Shown piece by piece: positions 50,834 to 58,574 of a stretch of 64,000 bases of DNA. The notes under the pieces were generated by a model. It had not been told where the DNA came from, did no database searches, and worked only from the letters and a program-made list of their open reading frames with translations. Every line of letters begins with the position of its first letter. Position 1 is the first letter of the stretch. The stretch is taken from assembly GCA_964615935.1 (NCBI GenBank), contig CAZTTG010000001.1:89784-153783 (forward strand). Reading direction: 5' to 3'. Source of the DNA: CAZTTG01 sp964615935 (lineage in GTDB: Bacteria; Planctomycetota; UBA1135; GCA-002686595). The position numbers and the translations under genes were made by a program.

Positions 50834-51754
50834 CTAGACCGGCGTCAGCCAGCCGTGGCGGTCCTCCCTCTCGCCGTGGATGATGCCGAAGTACTCCTCT
50901 TGCAGGGAGCGGGTGATCGGCCCGCGGGACCCCTCGCCGATGGGCTGGCCGTCCATCTCCTTCACGGGAGTGACCTCGGCCGCCGTCCCGGTGAAGAACA
51001 TCTCGTCGGCGGTGAGCAGCATCTCGCGCGCCAGTCGCTGTTCGACCACCTCGATGCCGGCCTCCTGCGCCAGCTGGATCATGTAGCCGCGCGTGATGCC
51101 CGCCAGGACCGAGGCGCCCAGGGGCGGCGTCAAGATGCGCCCGTCCTGCACGATGAAGAGGTTCTCGCCGCTGCCCTCGCAGGCGTAGCCGTCCACGTCG
51201 AGCACGATGCCCTCGTGGTAGCCGTGCCGCCGGGCCTCGATCACGGTGAGCTGCGAGTTGATGTAGTTGCCGCTGGCCTTGGCCATGGAGGGCAGCGTCG
51301 AGGGAGCGATGCGGCGCCAGCTCGAGGTCCCCACCTTGACGCCCTTCTCGAGGGCATCTGCACCCAGGTAGGCGCCCCATTCCCAGGTGGCGATGATCAC
51401 CTCGACCGGGCAGCCGGTGGGATTGACGCCCATCTCGCCATACCCGCGGAAGGCCAGGGGGCGGACGTAGCAGGCCTCGTGCCCGTTTCGGCGCACCGTC
51501 TCCAGGATCGCATCGCGCACCTGCTCTTGGGTCTGGTCCAGCAGCATGTAGATCAGCTTGCAGGACTTGAAGAAGCGGTCGACGTGCAGATCCAACCCGA
51601 GCACGGCCGGGCCATCTGGGGTGGAGTAGGCCCGGATCCCCTCGAAGACGCCGCTGCCGTAGTGCAGCACGTGGGAGAGCACGTGGGTTTTGGCCTCGTC
51701 CCAGGGGACGAACTCACCGTTGAACCAGATCACCTCGGCCTTGGGTATGCTCAT
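50834..51754 (-). CDS. ilvE: branched-chain amino acid aminotransferase
   Basis: 306 residues, the usual IlvE length. Blocks: IWFNGEFVPWDEAKTHVLSH, GSGVFEGIRAYSTPDGPAVL, CYVRPLAFRGYGEMGV, the PLP lysine Lys159 in SMAKASGNYINSQL, LDVDGYACEGSGENLFIVQD, SVLAGITRGYMIQLAQEAGI and FFTGTAAEVTPVKEMDG. It interconverts Leu, Ile and Val with their 2-oxo acids in the cytosol. ATG at 51754 begins the conserved strand. No operon neighbours. Confidence 0.95.
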   Translation of the reverse strand: MSIPKAEVIWFNGEFVPWDEAKTHVLSHVLHYGSGVFEGIRAYSTPDGPAVLGLDLHVDRFFKSCKLIYMLLDQTQEQVRDAILETVRRNGHEACYVRPLAFRGYGEMGVNPTGCPVEVIIATWEWGAYLGADALEKGVKVGTSSWRRIAPSTLPSMAKASGNYINSQLTVIEARRHGYHEGIVLDVDGYACEGSGENLFIVQDGRILTPPLGASVLAGITRGYMIQLAQEAGIEVVEQRLAREMLLTADEMFFTGTAAEVTPVKEMDGQPIGEGSRGPITRSLQEEYFGIIHGEREDRHGWLTPV

Positions 51755-51996
51755 GTCGCTCCGTCTCGTCTGGGGGCCTCGCGGACTTCCACTGCGTCTC
51801 GCTGGACCGCTCATGATAGCCCGACGCGAGCGCCAAATCAGCCGCGGACCGCTCCCCCGCCGGGGAGGCGCGCCGGCAGGCGATTCCGCGGGGTCCGCGC
51901 GGGGTCTCCTTGCCCGGTCGAGGGCCAGGGTGTAGGGTGCGCGCCCCGCCCTGCGAGGATCGCTCGCGGGGCATTCGAACCGTGCAGAGGTCGCAC

Positions 51997-52479
51997 CTAG
52001 TTGCTGGAAGAACGCTTCACGCCCCGAGCGGCGAGCATGGCCAGCAGACCGGTGCGGTGCTCCTCGTAGACCTCGATCTCGGCCACCACGCGCTCGGGGG
52101 TGACCACCCATCCGACGCCCAGGTCGCACAGCTCCCCGTAGCGCTGGCCGCGGGCCAGGACCGCGGGCGCCTCGGGCGGCATCTCCCCCACTCCGGCGAA
52201 GCGCAGGCTCAGGACCTCCAGCACCGCGTCGGGATCGCGGACGTCGTATCCCTCGCGCAGCACCAGCGCGCGGGCGGCGTGGAAGAGGCCCAGCCAGGCC
52301 CGGCCGAGGGCGTCGCGATGCAGCCGCTGGGTGACCAGCACGTCGGCCGCTTCCCAGGCCTCGTGGGAGGCCTGCAGCTCGGCGGCCGCCAGGAGCATCC
52401 GTTCCTCTTCGGCGAGCGCGGGCGTCAGCCGCGACGACCCGGGCGCTCGCATCTCATCCATGGTCTCCATGGCGGACAT
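51997..52479 (-). CDS. HEPN-like helical protein
   Basis: 160 residues, helical: RMLLAAAELQASHEAWEAAD, LGRAWLGLFHAARALVLREG, DVRDPDAVLEVLSLRFAGVG and ERVVAEIEVYEEHRTGLLAM. The A-W-x-G-L-F-H-A-A-R-A-L core resembles HEPN domains (nucleotide-binding or RNase-linked helical bundles, often paired with MNT nucleotidyltransferases). The R-x4-6-H motif of RNase HEPN is not clear. The start is not certain: ATG at 52479, 52482 or 52461. It is divergent from the flavin reductase cluster, 48 bases from 52528. The remnant near 55195-55326 may derive from a nucleotidyltransferase, but the two are not adjacent. Confidence 0.55.
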   Translation of the reverse strand: MSAMETMDEMRAPGSSRLTPALAEEERMLLAAAELQASHEAWEAADVLVTQRLHRDALGRAWLGLFHAARALVLREGYDVRDPDAVLEVLSLRFAGVGEMPPEAPAVLARGQRYGELCDLGVGWVVTPERVVAEIEVYEEHRTGLLAMLAARGVKRSSSN

Positions 52480-52527
52480 CATCCCCGAATCCGCCCACCG
52501 TCTCAAGCCGCAGAAGGGTGAAGCCGC

Positions 52528-54471
52528 ATGAAACCCGGCGAGAAGAAGTACCCCCGTATCTTCAGCCCGTATCGCATCGGGAAGATGGAGGTAAAGAACC
52601 GCATCAAGTACGCCTCCACGGAGACCAACTTCAACTATGGCGACGGCTTCGTGGCCGACAAGGAGGTGGCCTACATGGAGGCCCAGGCGCGGGGCGGGGC
52701 CGGCATCGTGACCACCCAGGGGGCCTACACCGACCCGCGCACCGAGGGCAAGGGCTACGTGGGGATGATGGGCATCTGGAACGATGACTTCATCCCCGGC
52801 CTCAAGCGCATCGCCGACGTGATCCACCAGTACGACTCCAAGTCCATCCTGCAGCTCATGCACTGCGGTCGGGTGGGCGGCGTGGAGCTCGACTACACCG
52901 TGGGTCCCTCGGTGGTCAAGCAGCGCATCCCGCGCTTCCGCGAGCCGGTGGAGATGAGCGTCGAGGAGATCGAGGCCTGCATCCAGGAGCACGTCGACGG
53001 CGCCCGCCGCTGCCAGGAGGCCGGCCACGACGGGGTGGAGATCTCGGGGATCGTCGGCTACCTGATCTCCAACTTCATCTCCTCCTACACCAACCAGCGC
53101 ACCGATGAATACGGGGGTGACATCCACGGCCGCAGCGCCTTCATGCGCAAGATCGTGGAGGGAATCCGCAAGGAGGTGGGGCCGGACTACCCGATCGTCA
53201 TCCGCCTGTGCGGCGAGGAGCTGCTGGACGACCGCGGCGGCAACACCCCCGAGGAGTCCCTGGAGTCGATCAAAATCGCCGAGAAGGCCGGCATCGACTG
53301 CATCAGCGTGACCGCCGGCTGGCAGGAGTCGGCCGTCTCGGTCATCAGCCGCGACATCCCCATGGGTCACTGGCTGTACATCTCCGAGCGCATGAAGCGC
53401 AACCTGAAGATCCCGGTGGCCATGGCCTACCGGCTGTTCCTGCCGCAGATCGCCGAGGACGCCATCGCCCAGGGCAAGCTGGACGTGTGGGAGATGTGCC
53501 GGCCGATGATCGCCGACCCCTACATGCCGGAGAAGATCCTGGAGGGCCGCGAGGAGGAGATCATCCCCTGCATGGCCTGCAACATCTGCCTGGCGCGCCT
53601 GTTCCGGGACGCCGAGCTGAGCTGCTTCGTGCGCCCCTCCCTGGGCCACGAGAGCGAGCCCGAGTGGGGCTTCTACGGCTTCGCCCCGGCTCCGAAGAGG
53701 AAGAAGATCTGGATCATCGGGGCGGGCATCGCCGGCATGCAGGCGGGCGCCATCGCCGCCGAGAAGGGGCACCAGGTCACCATCACCGACAAGGCCGACC
53801 ACACCGGCGGGCAGCTCGCGGCGGCCTCCAACGGCCCCTGGGGCGACGTCGAGTTCATGCGCCTGGTGGACTACTACGAGCACCGCTGCCGGCAGTTCGG
53901 CGCCACCTTCGAGCTGAGCCGCACCGTGACCCGCGAGGACATCAAGGCCTCCGAGGTCGACGAGGTCATCGTGGCCACCGGCGCCGATCCGCACGTGAGC
54001 GTCAAGGGCGACGACCTCGGCAACGTGGTCTCCTGCCTGGACGTCTTCGAGAACAAGGTGGACGTGGGCCAGCGGGTGGTGGTGCTGGGGGACTCGGGAG
54101 CGGCCATCGCCACCGCCCTCCTCCTGCTCCACCGCGGCCAGCACGAGGTGAGCCTGGTGGGCAAGGCCAAGAAGCCCGGCCAGGACGTCAACCCCTCCTA
54201 CATCTGGCGCTACATGAAGAAGCTCAAGGACGAGCACGCGGTGGTGCTGCGCAACACCGACGTGGAGGAGATCACCGACCGCGGGGTGGTGATCGACACG
54301 CCCGAGGGCCAGCAGCTCATCGAGGCCGACACCGTGGTGGTCTCGTACATGCGCTCCAATCAGGACCTCTCCGACGCCAAGAAGCGGACCTACACCATCG
54401 GGGACGCCATCACGCCGCGCCGCGCGGCCAGCGCGATCCAGGACGGGTACAAGATGGGCATGCGCCTGTAG
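52528..54471 (+). CDS. NADH:flavin oxidoreductase/2,4-dienoyl-CoA reductase family flavoenzyme with Fe-S cluster
   Basis: 647 residues. An N-terminal FMN TIM barrel (about 5-340) contains SPYRIGKMEVKNRIKYASTE, SILQLMHCGRVGG and TDEYGGDIHGRSAFMRKIVE. The Fe-S cysteines are in CMACNICLARLF plus Cys about 9 residues on. An FAD/NAD(P) domain follows, with WIIGAGIAGMQAGAIAAEKG and VVVLGDSGAAIATALLLLHR. The family includes FadH, trimethylamine dehydrogenase and the bile-acid enzymes BaiCD/BaiH, which reduce enoyl groups or demethylate amines. Length and domain order match. It is the first gene of a cluster with a ferredoxin (19 bases on) and a VOC protein, so low-potential electrons are probably supplied by that ferredoxin. 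Confidence 0.94.
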   Translation: MKPGEKKYPRIFSPYRIGKMEVKNRIKYASTETNFNYGDGFVADKEVAYMEAQARGGAGIVTTQGAYTDPRTEGKGYVGMMGIWNDDFIPGLKRIADVIHQYDSKSILQLMHCGRVGGVELDYTVGPSVVKQRIPRFREPVEMSVEEIEACIQEHVDGARRCQEAGHDGVEISGIVGYLISNFISSYTNQRTDEYGGDIHGRSAFMRKIVEGIRKEVGPDYPIVIRLCGEELLDDRGGNTPEESLESIKIAEKAGIDCISVTAGWQESAVSVISRDIPMGHWLYISERMKRNLKIPVAMAYRLFLPQIAEDAIAQGKLDVWEMCRPMIADPYMPEKILEGREEEIIPCMACNICLARLFRDAELSCFVRPSLGHESEPEWGFYGFAPAPKRKKIWIIGAGIAGMQAGAIAAEKGHQVTITDKADHTGGQLAAASNGPWGDVEFMRLVDYYEHRCRQFGATFELSRTVTREDIKASEVDEVIVATGADPHVSVKGDDLGNVVSCLDVFENKVDVGQRVVVLGDSGAAIATALLLLHRGQHEVSLVGKAKKPGQDVNPSYIWRYMKKLKDEHAVVLRNTDVEEITDRGVVIDTPEGQQLIEADTVVVSYMRSNQDLSDAKKRTYTIGDAITPRRAASAIQDGYKMGMRL

Positions 54472-54490
54472 CCCCAAACGAGGAGTAGCC

Positions 54491-54718
54491 ATGATTCCGA
54501 CCATCGACGCCTATCGCTGTGACGGCTGCAACGTGTGCGTGCTGCGCTGCCCTCCCCAGGTCATGGGACTGGTCAAGGGCGTGGCGGTGATCATCACGGA
54601 TCTCTGCGAGGAGTGCGGCATCTGCTCCGAGGTCTGCCCCATCGACGCCGTGCGCTTCAAGCTCCCCCACCGCAGCTTCGAGCCCGACCACGAGGGCTAC
54701 CACCCCCTCCCGCGCTAG
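54491..54718 (+). CDS. two-[4Fe-4S] ferredoxin
   Basis: 75 residues with two cysteine sets, CDGCNVCVLRCP and CEECGICSEVCP, each C-x2-C-x2-C-x3-C-P, the bacterial 8Fe ferredoxin pattern. It carries single electrons in the cytosol. It is preceded by GAGGAG and sits between the flavoenzyme and the VOC gene. Confidence 0.95.
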   Translation: MIPTIDAYRCDGCNVCVLRCPPQVMGLVKGVAVIITDLCEECGICSEVCPIDAVRFKLPHRSFEPDHEGYHPLPR

Positions 54719-54731
54719 CCCCGGAGCCACC

Positions 54732-55154
54732 ATGAAGGTCAACAAGATCGATCACATCTGCATCGCCGTGAAGGACCTCGAGGCGGCCCGCAAGGTCTGG
54801 GAGCCGCTCCTGGGCAAGACCGGGCCCGACGACGCCTACGTGGACGAGCCCGAGAAGATCCGGGTGGCCCGCTACTGGGTGGGCGAGGTGGGCTTCGAGC
54901 TGATGGAGTCGACCTCGCCCGACGGCGACGTGGCCAAGTTCATCGAGCGCCGCGGCGAGGGCATCATGCTGGTCAGCTTCAACGTGGACGACACCCGAGC
55001 GGCCATCGAGGAGCTGGAGGCCGAGGACTACCCCTTCATCGGCGGCGCCCGCCCCTTCCGCGACTGCGAGTTCGCCTTCGTCCACCCCAAGAAGATGAAC
55101 GGCGTTCTGCTGGAGCTGATCGACTACGAGTGGAAGGAGCTGGAGGGGCGGTAG
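54732..55154 (+). CDS. VOC family protein, methylmalonyl-CoA epimerase-like
   Basis: 140 residues: KVNKIDHICIAVKDLEAARK, VARYWVGEVGFELMESTSPD and KKMNGVLLELIDYEWKELEG. The metal ligands of the epimerase type (His in DHICIAV, Glu in FELMES, His in FVHPKKMNG, Glu in LLELIDY) appear present. Methylmalonyl-CoA epimerase inverts the C2 stereocentre. Neighbours suggest work on a CoA thioester or another 2-substituted acid instead of the standard propionate pathway, since no mutase is near. It starts 13 bases after the ferredoxin. Confidence 0.88.
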   Translation: MKVNKIDHICIAVKDLEAARKVWEPLLGKTGPDDAYVDEPEKIRVARYWVGEVGFELMESTSPDGDVAKFIERRGEGIMLVSFNVDDTRAAIEELEAEDYPFIGGARPFRDCEFAFVHPKKMNGVLLELIDYEWKELEGR

Positions 55155-55326
55155 GCGCCGCGCGGTCCCGGAGCGATCGAAACGGGGTGGGATCCACGGG
55201 AGCGATACACCTATCCCTTACCTGGGCGCGGAGGGCCTGATCCTCCTCAAGTCAGATAGCCGCAGGCCTCAGGATCGATTCGACGTCGAGGCGCTGCGCC
55301 CCATCATCCAGGAAGCCGGGGACTGA
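55155..55326 (+). pseudogene. C-terminal fragment resembling a nucleotidyltransferase (AbiEii/DUF6036-like)
   Basis: The frame continuing directly after the TAG of the VOC gene reads ... SDTPIPYLGAEGLILLKSDS then RRPQDRFDVEALRPIIQEAG D-stop. The pattern (I/L)P-x-L-x-A-E-G-L-I-L-L-K-x-D-S-x-R-x-x-D-x-x-D-V-E-x-L matches the C-terminal end of small nucleotidyltransferase proteins. No start codon or N-terminal catalytic motif exists, so it is a remnant. Family match is by eye. Confidence 0.5.
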
Positions 55327-55372
55327 GCGACCGGGTGCCGGACGACCCGCTCCCTCCCGCGGCCGGGGGTGC

Positions 55373-55378
55373 TAGACT
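55373..55378 (+). promoter_or_regulatory. -10-like hexamer TAGACT before the SnoaL-like gene
   Basis: GGTGCTAGACTCG lies 44 bases before the GTG start at 55423. The same core CTAGACT is found before the PHP gene at a near-identical distance. Confidence 0.4.
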
Positions 55379-55422
55379 CGCTCCGAAGCCACGATCCGAG
55401 TCTCCAACACCGGAGGACAGAA

Positions 55423-55980
55423 GTGAGAACCCTCGGCACCACCACCGTTCTGGCGCTTTCGCTGCTGGCCCTGACGCTGGGCGTCCGCGCCGCGACCCAG
55501 GAGGAGGCCGCCCCGGTCCTGGAGGAGGCTCGCACCGTGGACGGCCTCATCGACGCGCTCTACGGCGCGGTCAGCTTCGGACCCGGGGGCGAGCCGGACT
55601 GGGACCTGCTCCGCGACCTGATGCTCGAGGAGGCCATCCTGGTCCAGCCCGTCCGGGGCAAGGAGGGCATGCACGCGCTCTCGGTCGAGGGCTTCCTCGA
55701 CGTCTTCAGGAAGGACCTGGCCGAGACCCCCGTGGCCCGCATGGGATTCCACGAGACGCCCGCTCACCGGCAGACGGCGACCTTCGGGGACCTCGGCCAC
55801 GCCTTCGTGGTCTTCGAGATGCGCTGGAAGCCGGAGGACGAGAAGATGCTCGGCCGGGGCCTGGACAGCATCGAGCTGGTCCGGCGCGGCGGGCGCTGGT
55901 GGGTCGCGTCCATCACCACCGAGCACGAGCGGCCGAACCGACCCATGCCCGAGCGCTTCCTGACGTCCGAGAAGGACTGA
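55423..55980 (+). CDS. secreted SnoaL-like/NTF2-fold protein
   Basis: 185 residues starting at GTG with a perfect GGAGGACAG ribosome site. A signal peptide (RTLGTTTVLALSLLALTLGV, RAATQ) is followed by an NTF2-like domain: TVDGLIDALYGAVSFGPGGE, LRDLMLEEAILVQPVRGKEG, GHAFVVFEMRWKPEDEKMLG and SIELVRRGGRWWVASITTEH. NTF2-like proteins bind small molecules or act as accessory enzymes. The UroD-like gene starts 7 bases downstream. A longer frame to 55369 is open but lacks a signal-peptide shape. Confidence 0.85.
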   Translation: MRTLGTTTVLALSLLALTLGVRAATQEEAAPVLEEARTVDGLIDALYGAVSFGPGGEPDWDLLRDLMLEEAILVQPVRGKEGMHALSVEGFLDVFRKDLAETPVARMGFHETPAHRQTATFGDLGHAFVVFEMRWKPEDEKMLGRGLDSIELVRRGGRWWVASITTEHERPNRPMPERFLTSEKD

Positions 55981-55987
55981 GAGCCGG

Positions 55988-57145
55988 ATGGGCGCCAGCG
56001 CCCCGATCATCGAGATCGGCGTCCCCCTCGAGGAAATCGCCGCGCGCGAGGAGCGCGTGGCCCGGGCGCGCCGCTTCGAGGTGCCCGACCGCGTGCCGGT
56101 CATCCCGGCCATCGCCCACCGCTTCCTGGTGCCGATGGTGGGGGTCGCTTTCCGCGAGTACTACGGCGACCCCGAGACCATGCTGCGCACCCAGATCCTG
56201 GCCCAGAAGTGGCTCATGGAGAACGTGCGCACCGACGCCCACGGCATCACCGGCGCCTGGGTGGGCGCCTGGACCGACTTCCAGAACGCCTTCGAGGCCG
56301 GCAGCCTGGGCGTGGAGGTGATCTTCCCCGAGGACGACATCCCCTGGGTGGGGCGCGGCTGGGTTCGCGACGACACCGACCTCCTCCGCCTGGAGAAGAT
56401 GGACTTCGTGCACGGCGGCCTCAACGGCCGGCAGATCGCCTACCGCCGGGCCATGATGGAGGTCGCCGAGCGCTACCCGGTGCGCTTCCAGGGCGGCCCG
56501 GTCTTCCACCCCGGCGCCAACCCCGCCCTCACCCACACCTCCGACGGCCCCTTCGGCGTGGCCGGCGACCTGATGAGCACCACCGAGCTCTTCGCCGCCT
56601 GCGTGGAGCGGCCCGACTTCGTGCGCGAGCTCCTGCGGATCGTCACCGACAAGCTGATCGAGTACCTCGACTTCTGCTGGGAGGAGGAGCAGCTCCCGGC
56701 GCGCGACCTCGCCTGGACCGACGACCTGGCGGTGAGCCTCTCGGCCGAGATGTACCGCGATCTGGTGCTGCCGCAGGAGAAGCGTCTGCGCTTCCACTTC
56801 GACGGCTGGGCGAGCCTCCACATGTGCGGCAAGAGCGACCACCTGCTGGAGATCTTCCGGGACGAGCTCGAGATCCACGAGCTCCAGGGCTTCGGCTGGG
56901 AGGTGGACCTGGACCGGGTGGCCGAGGTGCTGGGCGGCCGGGTGGTGCTCCTGGGCAACCTCGACCCCATGCTGATCCGCAGCGGCACCCCCGAGGAGGT
57001 GCGCCAGGCCACCCGACGCGCCATCGAGAAGCTGGCGCCCTGCCGGGGCTACATCGTGCAGGACGGCAACAACGTCCCGCCCGGCTCGCCCCTGGCGAAC
57101 GTCAACGCCATGATGGAGGCGGCCGAGCTCTGGGGCCGCTACTGA
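55988..57145 (+). CDS. UroD/MtaA-like (uroporphyrinogen decarboxylase fold) protein
   Basis: 385 residues of the uroporphyrinogen decarboxylase fold. Blocks: RFEVPDRVPVIPAIAHRFLV, DPETMLRTQILAQKWLMENV, FGVEV-like LGVEVIFPEDDIPW, ASLHMCGKSDHLLEIF (His-x-Cys-Gly as in zinc methyltransferases of the MtaA/CmuA type) and VVLLGNLDPMLIRSGTPEEV. The haem enzyme is shorter and has different motifs, so a methyltransferase acting with a corrinoid protein, or a related decarboxylase, is more likely; no corrinoid protein is nearby. The last 7 bases overlap the convergent cupin gene. Confidence 0.88.
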   Translation: MGASAPIIEIGVPLEEIAAREERVARARRFEVPDRVPVIPAIAHRFLVPMVGVAFREYYGDPETMLRTQILAQKWLMENVRTDAHGITGAWVGAWTDFQNAFEAGSLGVEVIFPEDDIPWVGRGWVRDDTDLLRLEKMDFVHGGLNGRQIAYRRAMMEVAERYPVRFQGGPVFHPGANPALTHTSDGPFGVAGDLMSTTELFAACVERPDFVRELLRIVTDKLIEYLDFCWEEEQLPARDLAWTDDLAVSLSAEMYRDLVLPQEKRLRFHFDGWASLHMCGKSDHLLEIFRDELEIHELQGFGWEVDLDRVAEVLGGRVVLLGNLDPMLIRSGTPEEVRQATRRAIEKLAPCRGYIVQDGNNVPPGSPLANVNAMMEAAELWGRY

Positions 57146-57489
57146 GCCGGAGCGGCCCTCGGCCGGTAGCGCGCCGGCTCGTCGAAGACGTCGATGGCCC
57201 GCACGTCGGTCCGGAAGCTGGCCCCGTGCTCGACCCCGGCGGGGATCGCGTAGCTGTCCCCCTGGCGATAGGTCCGCGTCACGCCGCCGATGGTCAGGTC
57301 CATCTCCCCCTCGACCACGATCCCCCACTGCGCCCCGTGGCTGTGGAAGGGGATGGCCGCGGTCCGCTCGATGGTGAAGAAGACCACCTGCTGGTCCTCG
57401 CCCTGCAGGAGCTTCCCCCGGATTCCGGGGACGTCGAGATCGACGTCGGGCAGCCCCTGGATCATGTCGGAGAAGCTCGCTGCGTTCAT
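57139..57489 (-). CDS. cupin domain protein
   Basis: 116 residues. One cupin motif pair: AIPFHSHGAQWGIVVEGEMD (H-x-H and later E/D) and GDSYAIPAGVEHGASF. A small metal-binding beta barrel, usually a sensor or isomerase; here it probably serves the neighbouring cluster, although it lies on the opposite strand and overlaps the UroD-like gene by 7 bases. Start ATG at 57489; the longer frame upstream is a shadow. Confidence 0.88.
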   Translation of the reverse strand: MNAASFSDMIQGLPDVDLDVPGIRGKLLQGEDQQVVFFTIERTAAIPFHSHGAQWGIVVEGEMDLTIGGVTRTYRQGDSYAIPAGVEHGASFRTDVRAIDVFDEPARYRPRAAPAQ

Positions 57490-57612
57490 GTCGTGCCTCC
57501 TCGGCCTTCGGTCTCGCGGCATTCTCGGGACCGGACGGTCGAGGCACCAGCCGGGCGGAGAACCTCTGCGCCCGGAGGTGGGACGCGGCGCCCCGCGCCG
57601 GGGGAAAGACAC

Positions 57613-57618
57613 TAGACT
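57613..57618 (+). promoter_or_regulatory. -10-like hexamer TAGACT before the PHP/phosphoglycerate mutase genes
   Basis: GACACTAGACTTACCCC lies 42 bases before the GTG start at 57661. It shares CTAGACT with the site at 55373. Confidence 0.4.
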
Positions 57619-57660
57619 TACCCCGCTCTCGACCCGAACAGGGACAGCCGGGAGCGCGCC

Positions 57661-58554
57661 GTGCGCACCATCGACCTGCACACCCACTCCACCGCCTCGG
57701 ACGGATCCCTGAGTCCGCGCGAGCTGATCGAGCTGGCCCACCGGATCGGCCTGGCGGCCCTGGGGCTGACCGACCACGACACGCTGGAGGGGCTGGGGGA
57801 GCTCGAGGAGGCCGGCCGGGAGCGCGGGATCGAGACCGTGCCGGGGGTCGAGGTCAACGCCCGGCACTCGCCCGGCGCCCTCCACCTCCTGGGATACTTC
57901 GTCCCCGCCGGGCCCTCGCCCCTGGCGAGCGCCCTGGAGGAGATCCGGCTCGGCCGGCTGGAGCGGGGCGAGCGCATGGCCCGGCGCCTGAGGGAGCTCG
58001 GCGTCGACGTCCAGCTCCACGAGGTCCTGGCGGAGGCCGGCGGGGCCTCCCTGGGTCGCCCCCACTTCGCCGCCGTGCTGGTGAGGAAGGGCGCCGCCGC
58101 GACCGCCGGGGAGGCCTTCGAGCGCTACCTGGACCGGGACGCGCCGGCCCACGTGTCGCGGCCGAAGCCCTCCCCGGGCCGCATCATCGAGCTCATCGAG
58201 CGCTCGGGCGGCATCCCGGTGCTGGCCCACCCCCAGACCCTGGAGGTGCCGGGGGCCCCGGACCTCGAGGCCACCGTCGCCGAGCTGGTGGAGCTGGGGC
58301 TGCGCGGGCTCGAGGTGTATTATTCCGCGCACTCCGGGGCGGACACGGCCAGGTATCGCGAGATCGCCGGTCGGTTCGGGCTCCTGGTCACGGGCGGCTC
58401 GGACTTCCACGGCGACGCCCGGCCGGAGTACGAGCTGGGCCGCGGCCTGGGCGAGCTGGCGGTCCCCATCGAGGTCCTGGAGCGACTGCGCCGGGCGAGG
58501 CACGCGCACCGGCGCGAGGATCCGCGCGGCAGCAGCGGCGATCACACCACTTGA
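57661..58554 (+). CDS. PHP domain phosphoesterase (YciV/Rnm-like)
   Basis: 297 residues starting at GTG. The metal-binding PHP motifs are TIDLHTHSTASDGSLSP (first), GLAALGLTDHDTLEGL (second), ETVPGVEVNARH (third), GGIPVLAHPQTLEVPG (fourth) and VTGGSDFHGDARPE (fifth). This layout matches the YciV group: 3',5'-nucleotide bisphosphate phosphatase or 5'-3' RNase (RNase AM). No DNA polymerase part is attached. The permuted phosphoglycerate mutase starts 20 bases after its stop, so they probably share a transcript. Confidence 0.92.
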   Translation: MRTIDLHTHSTASDGSLSPRELIELAHRIGLAALGLTDHDTLEGLGELEEAGRERGIETVPGVEVNARHSPGALHLLGYFVPAGPSPLASALEEIRLGRLERGERMARRLRELGVDVQLHEVLAEAGGASLGRPHFAAVLVRKGAAATAGEAFERYLDRDAPAHVSRPKPSPGRIIELIERSGGIPVLAHPQTLEVPGAPDLEATVAELVELGLRGLEVYYSAHSGADTARYREIAGRFGLLVTGGSDFHGDARPEYELGRGLGELAVPIEVLERLRRARHAHRREDPRGSSGDHTT

Positions 58555-58574
58555 AGGCAAGCGAAGGTCAGAAA

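Noticed and set aside
51997..54504. 835-residue minus-strand frame
   Set aside because: Only the last 160 residues (the HEPN-like protein) look real; the rest is antisense to the flavoenzyme.
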